Positions 1-8,368 of a DNA stretch of 64,000 nucleotides are shown piece by piece (positions within the stretch are counted from its first letter, which is position 1; each line of letters starts with the position of its first letter). Origin of the DNA: JABDIP01 sp965212545 (GTDB taxonomy: Bacteria; Pseudomonadota; Alphaproteobacteria; DSM-16000; Inquilinaceae); NCBI GenBank assembly GCA_965212545.1, contig CBDBVB010000021.1, positions 310,001 through 374,000 of the forward strand. Direction: 5' to 3'. The notes under the pieces are model-generated. The model was not told where the DNA came from. It was given only the letters and a program-made list of their open reading frames with translations, and did no database searches. The position numbers and the translations under genes were made by a program.

Positions 1-632
1 TCCGTGGCGGTGCCGTGGTCGGGCGACCCCCAATAGCCGTGCAGGGATGGATCGAACATCTCGCCCAGCCAATGAAGCAGGGCTGGTTGCAACAGCCCGC
101 CGAGCACGCGGTCATAGACCCGGTGGTAGTCCTCCGGCCCCTCGGCCGCCGCCGCCAGGGCCCGCGACGCCATGAGGATGACGCGCCCACCAGCGGCCTC
201 GACCGCCTCGCACTGCATCTCGTAGGCCGCAATCACCTCGTCGATCGTCGTGGCCGGACCGGGCACGAGGTGATCGGTGCCGGCGCCGCAGGCGACCAGA
301 TGGTTGCCGGCGTCCGCCATCGCGACACTCTTCTTGATCAGTTCGAGCGATGTCGGCCAATCCAGTCCCATGCCGCGTTGGGCGGTGTCCATGGCTTCGG
401 CGACACCAAAACCCAGCCCCCAGAGATGCTCCCGAAAGGCGAGGGTGCTGTCCCAATCGATCGCCGCGTCGATCCAGGGATCATTGTCGGCAAGCGGGTC
501 GGCAACGACATGGGCCGCCGCGTAGGCGGTTCGGTTCCACGCGCCGCCTGCCGGCTCGGGGCGCGGACCCGCTGTCAGAGAGAACGCCTTGAGCTCTCCG
601 GTCGCGGTCGGGAGTGTGATGGTCGCCGCCAT
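1..632 (-). CDS. DUF993 family protein (dihydrodipicolinate synthase-like), C-terminus off the edge
   Basis: Only the first 210 codons are present; the gene runs off the left edge of the window. The ATG at 632 lies 3 bases after the stop of the oxidoreductase gene, so the two are almost certainly one transcript. The motif MDTAQRGMGLDW near residues 81-92 and the preceding FREHLWGLGFGVAEA are hallmarks of DUF993, a family of TIM-barrel aldolase-like proteins related to dihydrodipicolinate synthase. DUF993 genes commonly sit beside Gfo/Idh/MocA oxidoreductases in sugar or polyol catabolic clusters, which fits here. The substrate is unknown. The family assignment rests on remembered motifs; the truncation prevents any check of the catalytic lysine. 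Confidence 0.8.
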   Translation of the reverse strand, partial: MAATITLPTATGELKAFSLTAGPRPEPAGGAWNRTAYAAAHVVADPLADNDPWIDAAIDWDSTLAFREHLWGLGFGVAEAMDTAQRGMGLDWPTSLELIKKSVAMADAGNHLVACGAGTDHLVPGPATTIDEVIAAYEMQCEAVEAAGGRVILMASRALAAAAEGPEDYHRVYDRVLGGLLQPALLHWLGEMFDPSLHGYWGSPDHGTAT

Positions 633-635
633 GGC

Positions 636-1787
636 CTAGACCTCGAGCTCGGGAATGTCGACCCAGCGGCGTTCGCGCCAGCTCTGATGGCCCAACTCGG
701 CGAGCTGTACACCCTTGGCGCCCTCCAGCAGCGAATATCGCCACGGACCGTCCTCGGCGACATGGCGCAGGAACTGCTCCCATTGGACCTTGAAGCCGTT
801 GTCGAACTCCATGTTGTCCGGGACCTCTTCCCAGTCTTCGAAGAAATTCATCGTCTGTGGCTGATCCGGATTCCAGACGGGCTTTGGCGTGTTCACGCGG
901 TGCTGGCTGAAGCATTTGTGCAGGCCGGCGACAGCCGAACCATGCGTGCCATCGATCTGGAAAGTGACCAGATCGTCCCGCCGCACGCGAACGCACCAGC
1001 TCGAGTTGAGCTGGGCAATGATGCCTCCGTCGAGTTCAAAGGTCGCATAGGCCGCGTCGTCGGCGTCGGCGGCATAGTCCTGCCCGGCCTCGTCCCGGCG
1101 TCCGGGGATGTGTGTCGCGCCGAGGCAACTGACTGCTTTGACGGGTGCGACGACATTGTCGAGCACATAGCGCCAATGGCACAGCATGTCGGCGATGATG
1201 CCGCCGCCATCCGCCGCCCGATAGTTCCAGCTCGGGCGCTGCGCCGGCATCCAGTCGCCCTCGAACACCCAATAGCCGAACTCGCCACGAACCGAGAGGA
1301 TCCGGCCGAAGAAGCCGCTGTCGCGAAGCCGCTTCAGCTTGATGAGGCCGGGCAGATCGAGCTTGTCGTGCACAATGCCGTTCTTCACGCCCTTGTCGCG
1401 GGCATAGCGGGCGATCTCAAGCGCGTCGGCGAGCCGCTCGGAGACCGGCTTCTCGCAGTAGACGTGCTTGCCGGCGTCGATCGCCCGCTTCAGCAGGGTC
1501 GGACGCAGCCTCGTCGAGGCGGCGTCGAAGAAGACCGTATCGTCGGGGTTGGCGAGAGCCGCGTCGAGATCGGTGGTCCAGCGCTCGACGTCGTGCGTGC
1601 GGGCGAGTCCCTCGACCTTGTCCGGATTGCGCCCCACGAGGATGGGGTCGGGGACTAGCCGGGAGCCGTCGCCGAGCCCTAAGCCGCCTTGGTCGCGGAT
1701 CGCGAGGACGGACCGAATGAGATGCTGGTTCATCCCCATCCGCCCGGTGACGCCGTGCATGATGATCCCGATGCGGTGCTGTCTCAT
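636..1787 (-). CDS. Gfo/Idh/MocA family NAD(P)-dependent oxidoreductase
   Basis: The 383-residue protein opens with a Rossmann fold: HGVTGRMG at residues 11-18 is the nucleotide-binding loop. EKPVSE at 111-116 is the signature in which the lysine belongs to the catalytic site of Gfo/Idh/MocA dehydrogenases. The C-terminal half is the usual alpha/beta substrate-binding domain. Members oxidise or reduce a hydroxyl or keto group on sugars, inositols or their acids. It follows tetR after about 156 bp and abuts the DUF993 gene, so it likely serves the same catabolic route as the TTT transporter. Substrate cannot be told from sequence. Confidence 0.88.
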   Translation of the reverse strand: MRQHRIGIIMHGVTGRMGMNQHLIRSVLAIRDQGGLGLGDGSRLVPDPILVGRNPDKVEGLARTHDVERWTTDLDAALANPDDTVFFDAASTRLRPTLLKRAIDAGKHVYCEKPVSERLADALEIARYARDKGVKNGIVHDKLDLPGLIKLKRLRDSGFFGRILSVRGEFGYWVFEGDWMPAQRPSWNYRAADGGGIIADMLCHWRYVLDNVVAPVKAVSCLGATHIPGRRDEAGQDYAADADDAAYATFELDGGIIAQLNSSWCVRVRRDDLVTFQIDGTHGSAVAGLHKCFSQHRVNTPKPVWNPDQPQTMNFFEDWEEVPDNMEFDNGFKVQWEQFLRHVAEDGPWRYSLLEGAKGVQLAELGHQSWRERRWVDIPELEV

Positions 1788-1943
1788 CGCGTGAATACCC
1801 CATGACCTGCGAAAAGCGTGTTGGTGGAAGAACGCCCGCCCGGGCCCGTTGTCGGGACCCGTGCAGCGTTAGCGCATTGCCCGGGGAGGCTCTCGCGCTC
1901 CTCGGCAAGCAACCCGTGGCAAAGCGAAGGCCTCAGCATGCCC

Positions 1944-2690
1944 TCAAGCACCGTTCGGCTCCGGGTGCAGGAACCGGATCACCATCTCGCCCGCATCCTC
2001 GGCACGCCGAGCCAACCACGCATCGTCGACGGGGCAGTTGAATACAGCCCGCAGCGTGTGCGCATTGGAGACCGGGAAATAGCATAGCGATGCGATGGCG
2101 ATGTACAGATCGACGGGATCGATATCCGGGCGAAAGACCCCGGCCTTGGCGCCGCGATCGAGGGTCCTGCGCAATTCCTCGATCAGCGGCGACTGGATTT
2201 CGCTCGCATCGGTGATGCGCCGCACGGCTTCGCCGCCGCGCAGATTCTCGGTGTTCAGCATGGAGATGAACCATGGGTTCGCCCGAAAATGCTGCAGGGT
2301 GAAGGAGACAAGGGTGCGAATGGCCGTTTCAGGATCAAGGTTGCGGAGTTCCAACTCTCTCTCGGCAGCGCGAATCTGCACATAGGCCTCGCGCAACGCG
2401 GCTGCGTAAAGGTCGTCCTTGTCCCCGAAGTAGCTGTAGATCAGTGGCTTGCTGACCCCGGCCCGCTCGGCAATGTTATCGATGCGGGCGCCGGCATGTC
2501 CGAGCTTCGAGAACTCGACCAGTGCCGCGTCCAGGATGGCGCGTTTCGAACGCTCCGCATCCCGTTTCGCCGGCCGATCGCGCATCTCAACCTGCGCCGA
2601 CGCCGGATCCAACTCCGCGGCTGTCTCCTTGCGAAGGCGGCGAGGGTCGCCAACATTTCGAGCCGTTCCCGTCCGTCCTGCCCGGGTCAT
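1944..2690 (-). CDS. TetR/AcrR family transcriptional regulator
   Basis: The 248-residue protein carries an N-terminal TetR helix-turn-helix: RAILDAALVEFSKLG, then RIDNIAERAGVSKPLIYSYF, then GDKDDLY, roughly residues 49-92. A variable ligand-binding domain follows. The ATG at 2690 overlaps the tctA stop by 4 bases, implying translational coupling; a second possible start at 2582 (MRDRPAKRD) has an AGG 5 bases upstream and would give a more typical TetR length. As the last gene of the transporter operon it is the obvious candidate to bind the inverted repeat in front of tctC and so repress the operon, including itself, until substrate appears. That regulatory link is inferred. Confidence 0.88.
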   Translation of the reverse strand: MTRAGRTGTARNVGDPRRLRKETAAELDPASAQVEMRDRPAKRDAERSKRAILDAALVEFSKLGHAGARIDNIAERAGVSKPLIYSYFGDKDDLYAAALREAYVQIRAAERELELRNLDPETAIRTLVSFTLQHFRANPWFISMLNTENLRGGEAVRRITDASEIQSPLIEELRRTLDRGAKAGVFRPDIDPVDLYIAIASLCYFPVSNAHTLRAVFNCPVDDAWLARRAEDAGEMVIRFLHPEPNGA

Positions 2691-4234
2691 GGCTGACCCC
2701 GTGTCGGGTTGGACGGAGCGGGGGCCCTCGAAAACGGATTGAGGCGACTGGCAGCACGGCGCACAGCCGGGATGGTCAGGGCTACGGAGACCGCGATGAC
2801 AATGACGAAGGCGGCGGAAATCGGACGCGTGAAGAACGGGCTGAGATCACCGTCGCTCAGCGTAAGACCGCGGCGCAGGCTCTTGTCCAGCAGGTCGCCG
2901 AGAATGATCCCGAGCACCAGGGGCGCCATCGGATAGTTCATCTGCCGCAGCACGAACCCGACCAGGCCGAAGACCACCATGACCCAGATGTCGAAGATGC
3001 GCTGGGTCAGCGCATAGGGCCCGATCACGCAGAGCGTCAAGACGATCGGCATCAGGATTTCGCGCGGCACTCTGAGGATGAGGACGAACAGCCTGGTCAG
3101 GGACAGTCCGAAGACTGCGATGGCAAGGGTCGCGAAAACCAGCATCGCGGCCACCGAATAGATGAATTCCGGCTGCTCGATCATGATCATCGGGCCCGGT
3201 CGGATGCCATGGATGAACAGCGCCGCGATCAGCACAGCGGCCGGGGCCGAACCTGGAACGCCGAGGGTCAGCGCCGGTATGAGAGCGCCCGGCACTACGG
3301 CGCTGTTTCCGGTTTCCGCGGCTGTCAGCCCTTCGGTCGAGCCCTTGCCGAACTCGGCCCGTTCGGGGCTCGTGCGGCGCGCAGCGGCATAGGAGGCCCA
3401 TGCGCCGATATCCTCGCCGACCCCGGGAATGATGCCGATCAGTGTGCCGATGACCCCGGATCGTCCGATGGTCCGTTTGTATTTCCAGAGGTCTGACAGC
3501 CGCGGCAGGATGCGATCGTCTTCGTGGCGCGAATCCTCGAGATTCGCCTTGCGGCGCCACATTGCGGTAAGCACCTCGGCAAAGCCGAAGGCGCCAACCA
3601 TTGCCGGAATCAGGCCGATCCCGCCATTGAGATCGGGGATCCCGAGATTGAAGCGGATATGGGCATGAATGCCATCGCTTCCGATCATCGCGACCATCAG
3701 TCCGAGTAGCCCGGCGATGTAACCCTTCAGCGGGAACCGTCCGCCTGTCAGCTTGCCGGATATGACGATCCCGAAGACCGCGAGCCAGAAAAACTCGAAC
3801 GAGCCGAACCGGAGCGCGGCCTCGGCCAGCGGCGGGGCCAGAAGGACCAGGAAAACGATGCCGACGAGGGTGCCCATCGTCGATCCCGCGGTCGCGAGTG
3901 CCATCGCATATCCGGCCCTACCCTGTTGGGCGAGGGGAAACCCGTCGAGCGATGTCGCGGCGCTGGCCGGCGTGCCGGGAATGTTCAGCAGAATGGCGCT
4001 TCGCGAACCACCGTAGATCGCGCCCACATACATGCAGATCAGCACCAGGATTGCGGTGTCGCGCTCCAGCGAATAGGTCAGAGTCGTCATGAGCGCGACA
4101 CCCATCGTCGCCGTCAGGCCTGGCAGACTGCCGACGAAGATCCCGAGCAGCGTCGCCCAGGCGACATGGAACAACATGTCGACCGAGGCGAATTGGGCCA
4201 GCGCGGCGCCGAGGGCTTCCAGGCCGCCGATCAT
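2687..4234 (-). CDS. tctA: tripartite tricarboxylate transporter, large membrane subunit TctA
   Basis: The protein has 515 residues with about a dozen hydrophobic segments and matches the TctA family in length and motifs. These are the early GSLPGLTATMGVALM loop, NIPGTPASAATSLDG, and the second-half PGVGEDIGAWASYAAA and LGVPGSAPAAVL. TctA is the permease of TTT systems, which import carboxylates using the ion gradient together with a periplasmic receptor. The start at 4234 was chosen because it forms an ATGA overlap with the tctB stop and gives the family N-terminus; the open frame extends further upstream through tctB but that part is not TctA-like. The tetR gene overlaps its stop. Confidence 0.93.
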   Translation of the reverse strand: MIGGLEALGAALAQFASVDMLFHVAWATLLGIFVGSLPGLTATMGVALMTTLTYSLERDTAILVLICMYVGAIYGGSRSAILLNIPGTPASAATSLDGFPLAQQGRAGYAMALATAGSTMGTLVGIVFLVLLAPPLAEAALRFGSFEFFWLAVFGIVISGKLTGGRFPLKGYIAGLLGLMVAMIGSDGIHAHIRFNLGIPDLNGGIGLIPAMVGAFGFAEVLTAMWRRKANLEDSRHEDDRILPRLSDLWKYKRTIGRSGVIGTLIGIIPGVGEDIGAWASYAAARRTSPERAEFGKGSTEGLTAAETGNSAVVPGALIPALTLGVPGSAPAAVLIAALFIHGIRPGPMIMIEQPEFIYSVAAMLVFATLAIAVFGLSLTRLFVLILRVPREILMPIVLTLCVIGPYALTQRIFDIWVMVVFGLVGFVLRQMNYPMAPLVLGIILGDLLDKSLRRGLTLSDGDLSPFFTRPISAAFVIVIAVSVALTIPAVRRAASRLNPFSRAPAPSNPTRGQP

Positions 4235-4731
4235 GGCAACCGCACCAGGAATCCATAGCGGAACAGCAGAGATATCGACGCCGACGCGACGACTCCGGAC
4301 ATCACGGCCAAGGCCGCCACCTTCAGCTTCTGCTTGCCGCCCGCCCCGCGCGGCCAGGAGAAATAGGCGATGAACACCGTGATGTAGAGCGCGGACGAAA
4401 CGGCGAATGGCAAGCGCCCGACCAGCAGGAGAGCGAAGACGGTGCTGAGCACTGCCGTCGCGAGCAAATTGGACCAGGACACGCCGCCGTCGCCGGCCGA
4501 AGCCTCGGGCGCGGCGGCGCGTACACGACGTTCGGCACTGGTGAAGAGCAAGGCCGCGCACAGCATGAGAGAGCCGCCAAGGACCATCGGAACCAGGCCC
4601 GGTATACTCGCCGGGTGAATTTGCCGGATCTCGAGGCGGTCCATCGTATAGCCGCCGATCAGCATGGCCGTGCCCACGGCGAACAGCACCACCGACGTCA
4701 GACGATCTGCAGCGGCCGAATCGAAGCGCAT
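4231..4731 (-). CDS. tctB: tripartite tricarboxylate transporter, small membrane subunit TctB
   Basis: The 166-residue protein has four hydrophobic segments, the usual TctB topology: roughly residues 10-28, 46-66, 88-125 (two) and 138-160. TctB associates with TctA in the inner membrane; sequence conservation in the family is low, so the call rests on topology, length and position between tctC and tctA. It ends in a 4-base overlap with tctA. The 152 bases separating it from tctC contain a long imperfect hairpin that may set the ratio between receptor and membrane subunits. Confidence 0.85.
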   Translation of the reverse strand: MRFDSAAADRLTSVVLFAVGTAMLIGGYTMDRLEIRQIHPASIPGLVPMVLGGSLMLCAALLFTSAERRVRAAAPEASAGDGGVSWSNLLATAVLSTVFALLLVGRLPFAVSSALYITVFIAYFSWPRGAGGKQKLKVAALAVMSGVVASASISLLFRYGFLVRLP

Positions 4732-4833
4732 GGTTTGGTGGCCCCAAATCCCTCGGGCTTGTTGGGTCAGCGGCCCTCCGCCCGCTCTTGGCCTGCGGGT
4801 CGCTGCCGCCCTCCGATCAATGGCGACCGGCGA

Positions 4834-4874
4834 AGGGAGCCGTGTGAACCGATATCCCGGTCACGCGGCTCCCT
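4834..4874 (-). other. intercistronic hairpin between tctC and tctB
   Basis: Two 14-base arms (4834-4847 and 4861-4874) pair with a single internal mismatch around a 13-base loop. The structure starts 10 bases past the tctC stop codon and has no T-tract on the transcript side. Stem-loops directly after a solute-receptor gene are known in transport operons to stabilise the receptor mRNA and reduce downstream expression; that role is inferred here. Confidence 0.6.
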
Positions 4875-4883
4875 GGCTCGCCG

Positions 4884-5900
4884 TTATTCCGAGGGGCACT
4901 CGATGCCGATCTCCGACGGATCGAGAACCGCCTCGCCTCGGGTCACGCGCGCGCAGGCCTCGGCGATCACCACCGGCATCGCCAGCTCACGCGCCCGCTC
5001 CCCGTAGCTCGGAGCGAAGACCGCGCCGCGTGCGGTGGCGTAGGCCCTAAGCTCGTCCGAGTTCATGATCCGGTCCTTCCAGATCTGGTCGACGGTGTCG
5101 TAAACCTCCTGCGGCGCACCGGCAGGAATGAACACGCCGAAATAGTCGGCGGATATCGGCATTTCCGGCAACCAGTTGGTGATCGGCGGGATCGGGTCGA
5201 TGCCCTCGACGACCAGCGGCTGATCGGCGAGCACGGCAAGGCCCCGCAGGCGTCCGGCCCGGATCATCTCGGTCTGTTCGACGGCGAGCTGTGTGGTGGC
5301 GACGACCTCGCCACCGGCTGCCGCGATGACCGCCGGGTTTCCGCCATCATAGGCGATCATGCGGGCATTGAAGTTTCCTCCCGCGGCTTCCCGGATCGCG
5401 GCCAGCGCCATGCCGCCGGACGAATTGACGCCGGCGGTCCCGACGGTTACGTCGCCTCCCTTCATCGCATCGAGAAGCGCTCCGAAATCCTGATACGGCG
5501 CGTCGGCATTCACGCTCACGACCGGCACGTTGGCGACGTGTAGATAGACCGCATAGTCATCGATCGAGGTGTCGTCGATCAGGCCGACCACGGAATAGGT
5601 CGCGTTGTTGGCGATCGCGTTCGCGGTCCATGTATAGCCGTCGCGCGGCGCATCGAGCGCAGCCTTGGTGCCGATCGAGCCGGACGCGCCGGGCTGGTTC
5701 ACGACAACGATCTCTGTGCCCAACGCTTCCTCGAGAAGCGGCGCGACCACACGGGTCACCTGATCGGTCGACCCACCCGCCGACCACGGAACGATGATGT
5801 TGATGGGACGGTCCGGTTCCCATTGGGCCAGGGCCGACGCACCGGGCGCCAGCAAGGCAACCGTCGAAATCGCTGCAACAGCGAGCTTGGCGAGCTTCAT
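4884..5900 (-). CDS. tctC: tripartite tricarboxylate transporter periplasmic receptor (Bug family)
   Basis: The 338-residue protein starts with a Sec signal peptide ending at about residue 26 (ALAQ before WEPDRP). Family hallmarks follow: INIIVPWSAGGSTDQ, VNQPGASGSIGTKAA and the GTAGVNSSGG stretch. These line the carboxylate pocket in Bug/TctC receptors. It captures a substrate in the periplasm and delivers it to TctAB. The start has a strong GGAGG site 7-8 bases upstream. As first gene of the operon it lies directly behind the promoter and putative TetR operator. Bug receptors bind diverse carboxylates, so the ligand is unknown. Confidence 0.93.
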   Translation of the reverse strand: MKLAKLAVAAISTVALLAPGASALAQWEPDRPINIIVPWSAGGSTDQVTRVVAPLLEEALGTEIVVVNQPGASGSIGTKAALDAPRDGYTWTANAIANNATYSVVGLIDDTSIDDYAVYLHVANVPVVSVNADAPYQDFGALLDAMKGGDVTVGTAGVNSSGGMALAAIREAAGGNFNARMIAYDGGNPAVIAAAGGEVVATTQLAVEQTEMIRAGRLRGLAVLADQPLVVEGIDPIPPITNWLPEMPISADYFGVFIPAGAPQEVYDTVDQIWKDRIMNSDELRAYATARGAVFAPSYGERARELAMPVVIAEACARVTRGEAVLDPSEIGIECPSE

Positions 5901-5920
5901 GTCGTTTCCTCCCTTGTTAT

Positions 5921-5955
5921 TACTGACCAGTAGGTAACATAGCGTTTTTTGTCAA
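5921..5955 (-). promoter_or_regulatory. promoter of the tct operon with overlapping TetR-type operator
   Basis: On the minus strand a perfect TTGACA -35 element (complement of 5950-5955) is followed after 17 bases by TACTGG, which would be the -10 region. That -10 lies inside the inverted repeat TACTG-AC-CAGTA at 5921-5932. Looser outer GTTA/TAAC halves sit at 5916-5919 and 5935-5938. Palindromes of this shape are typical TetR-family operators, and binding here would cover the -10 element. Transcription would begin about 20 bases before the tctC start. Elements are seen directly; binding by the operon's own TetR is inferred. Confidence 0.65.
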
Positions 5956-6358
5956 GGCGGTTAATCCGGGGTTCTGGTGTCTCGTCTGTGAAGAGCGCCG
6001 CTCTGGGCGAACTCGCTGTGCGGAAAAGCAATTCGGAGCGGACAGAGTGGCGGAGTTTAGCAGCAATGGCCGATAGAGCTGACCTGTCAGGGGCATTGAT
6101 CAATGGCCCAGTCGTGACCCATCTGCGACATTGGCGTTTGGCACCTAGCTGTCCGAGTTTAGCCACTACCGGACGTTCGCGCTTCACCAGCTCACGCCGT
6201 GATTTGGCACATCACGATGTCGATGCCGTAAGACCGATGAACGTGTTGGCTCGGTTGCAATTGATCAAGCGCAAGGATCGCAACCCTCATCGTCGGCACC
6301 GCTAGTCCCGGTCATCCTCGGGCGCGGCGGCCTCGATAGCTACCGCAGCGCCAAGCAA
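5956..6358. other. intergenic stretch with no supported gene
   Basis: About 400 bases between the tct promoter and the GYD gene. Short open frames exist on both strands, but none has a convincing ribosome binding site or recognisable motif. Nothing else was recognised apart from the hairpin at its right end. Confidence 0.5.
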
Positions 6359-6381
6359 CCAAGCGCCTACCTGGCGCTTGG
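6359..6381 (-). terminator. stem-loop after the GYD-domain gene
   Basis: Perfect 9-bp stem CCAAGCGCC/GGCGCTTGG with a 5-base loop, starting 11 bases after the stop codon at 6392. The transcript side has only a weak TTG run after the stem, so it is a probable but not textbook Rho-independent terminator. Confidence 0.5.
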
Positions 6382-6391
6382 TGATCGGCAG

Positions 6392-6724
6392 TCAGGACTG
6401 CGGTGGCTTGTAGGAACTGCTCACTTCATGGGCCTTGTGCATCGCGGTGACAGCTTCATCCATCGTGAGCAACGCAGTCGACTTCATGTCGTCGACGGCT
6501 CCGGTGGCTCCGACGATCATCGAGAGAGCTGCCGCGGACACACTGTCGGGAAACTCTGCGATGAGGACGATGTCGTCCTCACCGAGAGCGAAGAAGTAGT
6601 GGTGGAGCTTTCCCCCGGTAGCTGCAATGACGGCCGCAGCTGCCTCGGTACGACTTTGCGGGTTCTTCATAATTGCCTCGACAGCGGCCTTCGACATCCG
6701 GCCTCGTAACAAGTAGTAGGGCAT
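6392..6724 (-). CDS. GYD domain-containing protein
   Basis: The 110-residue protein matches the GYD family along its length. It starts MPYYLLRG, has NPQSRTEAAAAVIAATGGKL, then HHYFFALGEDDIVLIAEFPDSVSAAAL, and ends with LLTMDEAVTAMHKA. The GYD proteins are small ferredoxin-like alpha/beta-barrel proteins of unknown function, usually cytoplasmic. The Gly-Tyr-Asp signature is altered to Gly-Glu-Asp. It is transcribed alone, divergently from the small gene at 6879, and is followed by a hairpin. Surrounding DNA is visibly more AT-rich than the core genes, suggesting an accessory location. Confidence 0.85.
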   Translation of the reverse strand: MPYYLLRGRMSKAAVEAIMKNPQSRTEAAAAVIAATGGKLHHYFFALGEDDIVLIAEFPDSVSAAALSMIVGATGAVDDMKSTALLTMDEAVTAMHKAHEVSSSYKPPQS

Positions 6725-6878
6725 GATCGCTCCTTCCCTGAACTATGTGGTTCTGGCGTTCGCTTTCTCCGCGTGAGACTCTTTTGTTCCTTATTGGGGC
6801 AATCATACTCCCGCAGTTGCTCGGCGCTACCTGCCGCGAATTCCAGACGCCTGATTGAATGCAGAGGGAAGGACGAAC

Positions 6879-7046
6879 ATGGCCAAATTCAGAGTGCAGC
6901 TTAGACGGACCATCGCCGAGAGCGTCTTCTTCGAAATCGATGCTGGCAGTGATCAGAAAGTCAGGGATCTACTCCGAAATCAGGTCATGATCGAAGACCT
7001 GCCAAGGCGGCGAGCGCCCGACCGGACAGACTTGATCGAGAGGTGA
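6879..7046 (+). CDS. small hypothetical protein (55 aa)
   Basis: Begins at an ATG with a good purine-rich site (AGGGAAGG) 6 bases upstream; an in-frame TTG 24 bases earlier is less likely. The 55-residue product starts MAKFRVQLRRTIAESVFFEID, a plausible beta-strand pair, and ends in a basic tail rich in Arg and Asp. It resembles the start of small conserved proteins with a KYRVQLRRTV-like opening, but I cannot name a family. It ends 1 base before the convergent NAD-binding gene. A real gene is likely because of the ribosome binding site and codon choice; function unknown. Confidence 0.5.
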   Translation: MAKFRVQLRRTIAESVFFEIDAGSDQKVRDLLRNQVMIEDLPRRRAPDRTDLIER

Positions 7047-7047
7047 C

Positions 7048-7980
7048 TTAGGAGACGGGGTTGCTGAAATTGCGGCTGATGTAGGTCGGCACGATCTCTT
7101 CCACGGAAACCGGGCTGACGCCGAGGTCTTCCATCGTCAACGCCTTCTCTTTGACCAAGTTGTCCAGTTTCATCAGCTTCACTTGATCGCGGGTCAGCGG
7201 TGGATTCGGAAGGACTGATATTAGCGTCGATAGTGTGTCCCACAATACGAAGGGCACCGGGACAAGAACCCCCCTTTTTCCGACCTGCCTGAGCACAAGC
7301 TCTACTAGCGCCCTGTAGGTATACACCTGTGGGCCGCCCAGCTCGTAGACATTGCCCACGGTCGAGGGATCAGCCAAGGCCATCACGGAGGCTTCGGCGA
7401 CATTTCCCACGAAAACGGGTTGGAGTTTCGTGCGGCCCATGCCGAACAGGGGCAGGATCGGAGACCGCCGTGCCAGCCCGGCAAGCCTGTTCAGAAATGA
7501 GTCATCCGGACCGAAGATCACAGAGGGTCGGAGGATTGTAACTCCATCGAACGCTTCTTTGACCAGGTCCTCACCGACGCCCCGGGCGCGTACATAAGGA
7601 GAGTCAGAGGCGGGATCGGCGCCCAGACCTGAGATATGGATCAGCCGCTCGGCCCCTGCGTTTTTCGCTTGCCGGGCGACATGCAGAGCACCCTGTCCGT
7701 GGATCGCGTCGAAAGTCGCGCCGCTCTTCTCGACATAGTGTCCAACGGTGTTGATTACCCAATCCGACTGCTCTACCGCCCGAGCTACCGTTGGTTCCTT
7801 CCATACGTCGGCCTGCACGAGTTCGATCTGTCCGTGCCGGCCCAGGCTGTCGAGGAAGGTAGCGCGCTCGGGGTGGCGCACCGCTACGCGGACGTCGATC
7901 CCTTCGGCGGCCAGGTGCTTCACGATCTGGCGGCCGAGAAATCCTGATCCTCCGAATAGGGTTACAAGTTTGGATGCCAT
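7048..7980 (-). CDS. NAD(P)H-binding complex I NDUFA9-like (atypical SDR) protein
   Basis: The 310-residue protein has the Rossmann loop GGSGFLG at residues 9-15, then INTVGHYVEKSG and HISGLGADP. Late motifs are LRPSVIFGPDDSFLNRL and VYELGGPQVYTY. This pattern is that of the NDUFA9-type atypical short-chain dehydrogenases, which in alphaproteobacteria are thought to be relatives of the mitochondrial complex I accessory subunit or act as NAD(P)H-binding chaperones or reductases. The catalytic YxxxK of classical SDRs is not evident. The start at 7980 is preceded by GCGGGAA; an ATG at 7992 is also possible. It appears transcribed singly. Confidence 0.82.
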   Translation of the reverse strand: MASKLVTLFGGSGFLGRQIVKHLAAEGIDVRVAVRHPERATFLDSLGRHGQIELVQADVWKEPTVARAVEQSDWVINTVGHYVEKSGATFDAIHGQGALHVARQAKNAGAERLIHISGLGADPASDSPYVRARGVGEDLVKEAFDGVTILRPSVIFGPDDSFLNRLAGLARRSPILPLFGMGRTKLQPVFVGNVAEASVMALADPSTVGNVYELGGPQVYTYRALVELVLRQVGKRGVLVPVPFVLWDTLSTLISVLPNPPLTRDQVKLMKLDNLVKEKALTMEDLGVSPVSVEEIVPTYISRNFSNPVS

Positions 7981-8368
7981 CGATTCCCGCATCGTGATCT
8001 CAAAGCAAAGTTCCGAGCGCGCCTTTCTGTTTGTCGGTTTTGATATGCCAGGAACACTAGGGGGTGAGTGGCATTTGGTGGGTGGCTCAACCGGGTGAGC
8101 AGTTTCGGACGTCGGCATTGGCCTTCCCGGAGGAAGCAAGGCCGTAGACTATGAATGATGCAAAGGGGCAATCCCGGATCCTACGATGGTTTTCGAGTAT
8201 CCGAACGACCTCATTTCAAACGATGAGCTAAGGCACTCCAAAGATCAATATTCCGCGCCGCTGGCGGCACCATGCGGTGGGTTGGAGGTGCCAATATTGA
8301 CCGATCGCCATCATCGCCAAACGCCCAACAAGCGTTAGAGCACACATGTTGGTGTGCCGTGCATCGTC

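Noticed and set aside
15..1658. 547-codon open frame on the plus strand opposite the oxidoreductase and DUF993 genes
   Set aside because: It is the antisense of two genes with clear family motifs; its own translation is Arg/Gly-rich and shows no domain. Long antisense frames are common in GC-rich DNA.
4234..4747. N-terminal extension of tctA through tctB
   Set aside because: The extra 171 residues are the wrong-frame translation of tctB; the ATGA overlap and TctA N-terminus support the start at 4234.
5897..6305. overlapping open frames on both strands in the spacer right of tctC
   Set aside because: Neither translation looks like a protein, and one would cover the tctC promoter. Treated as non-coding.
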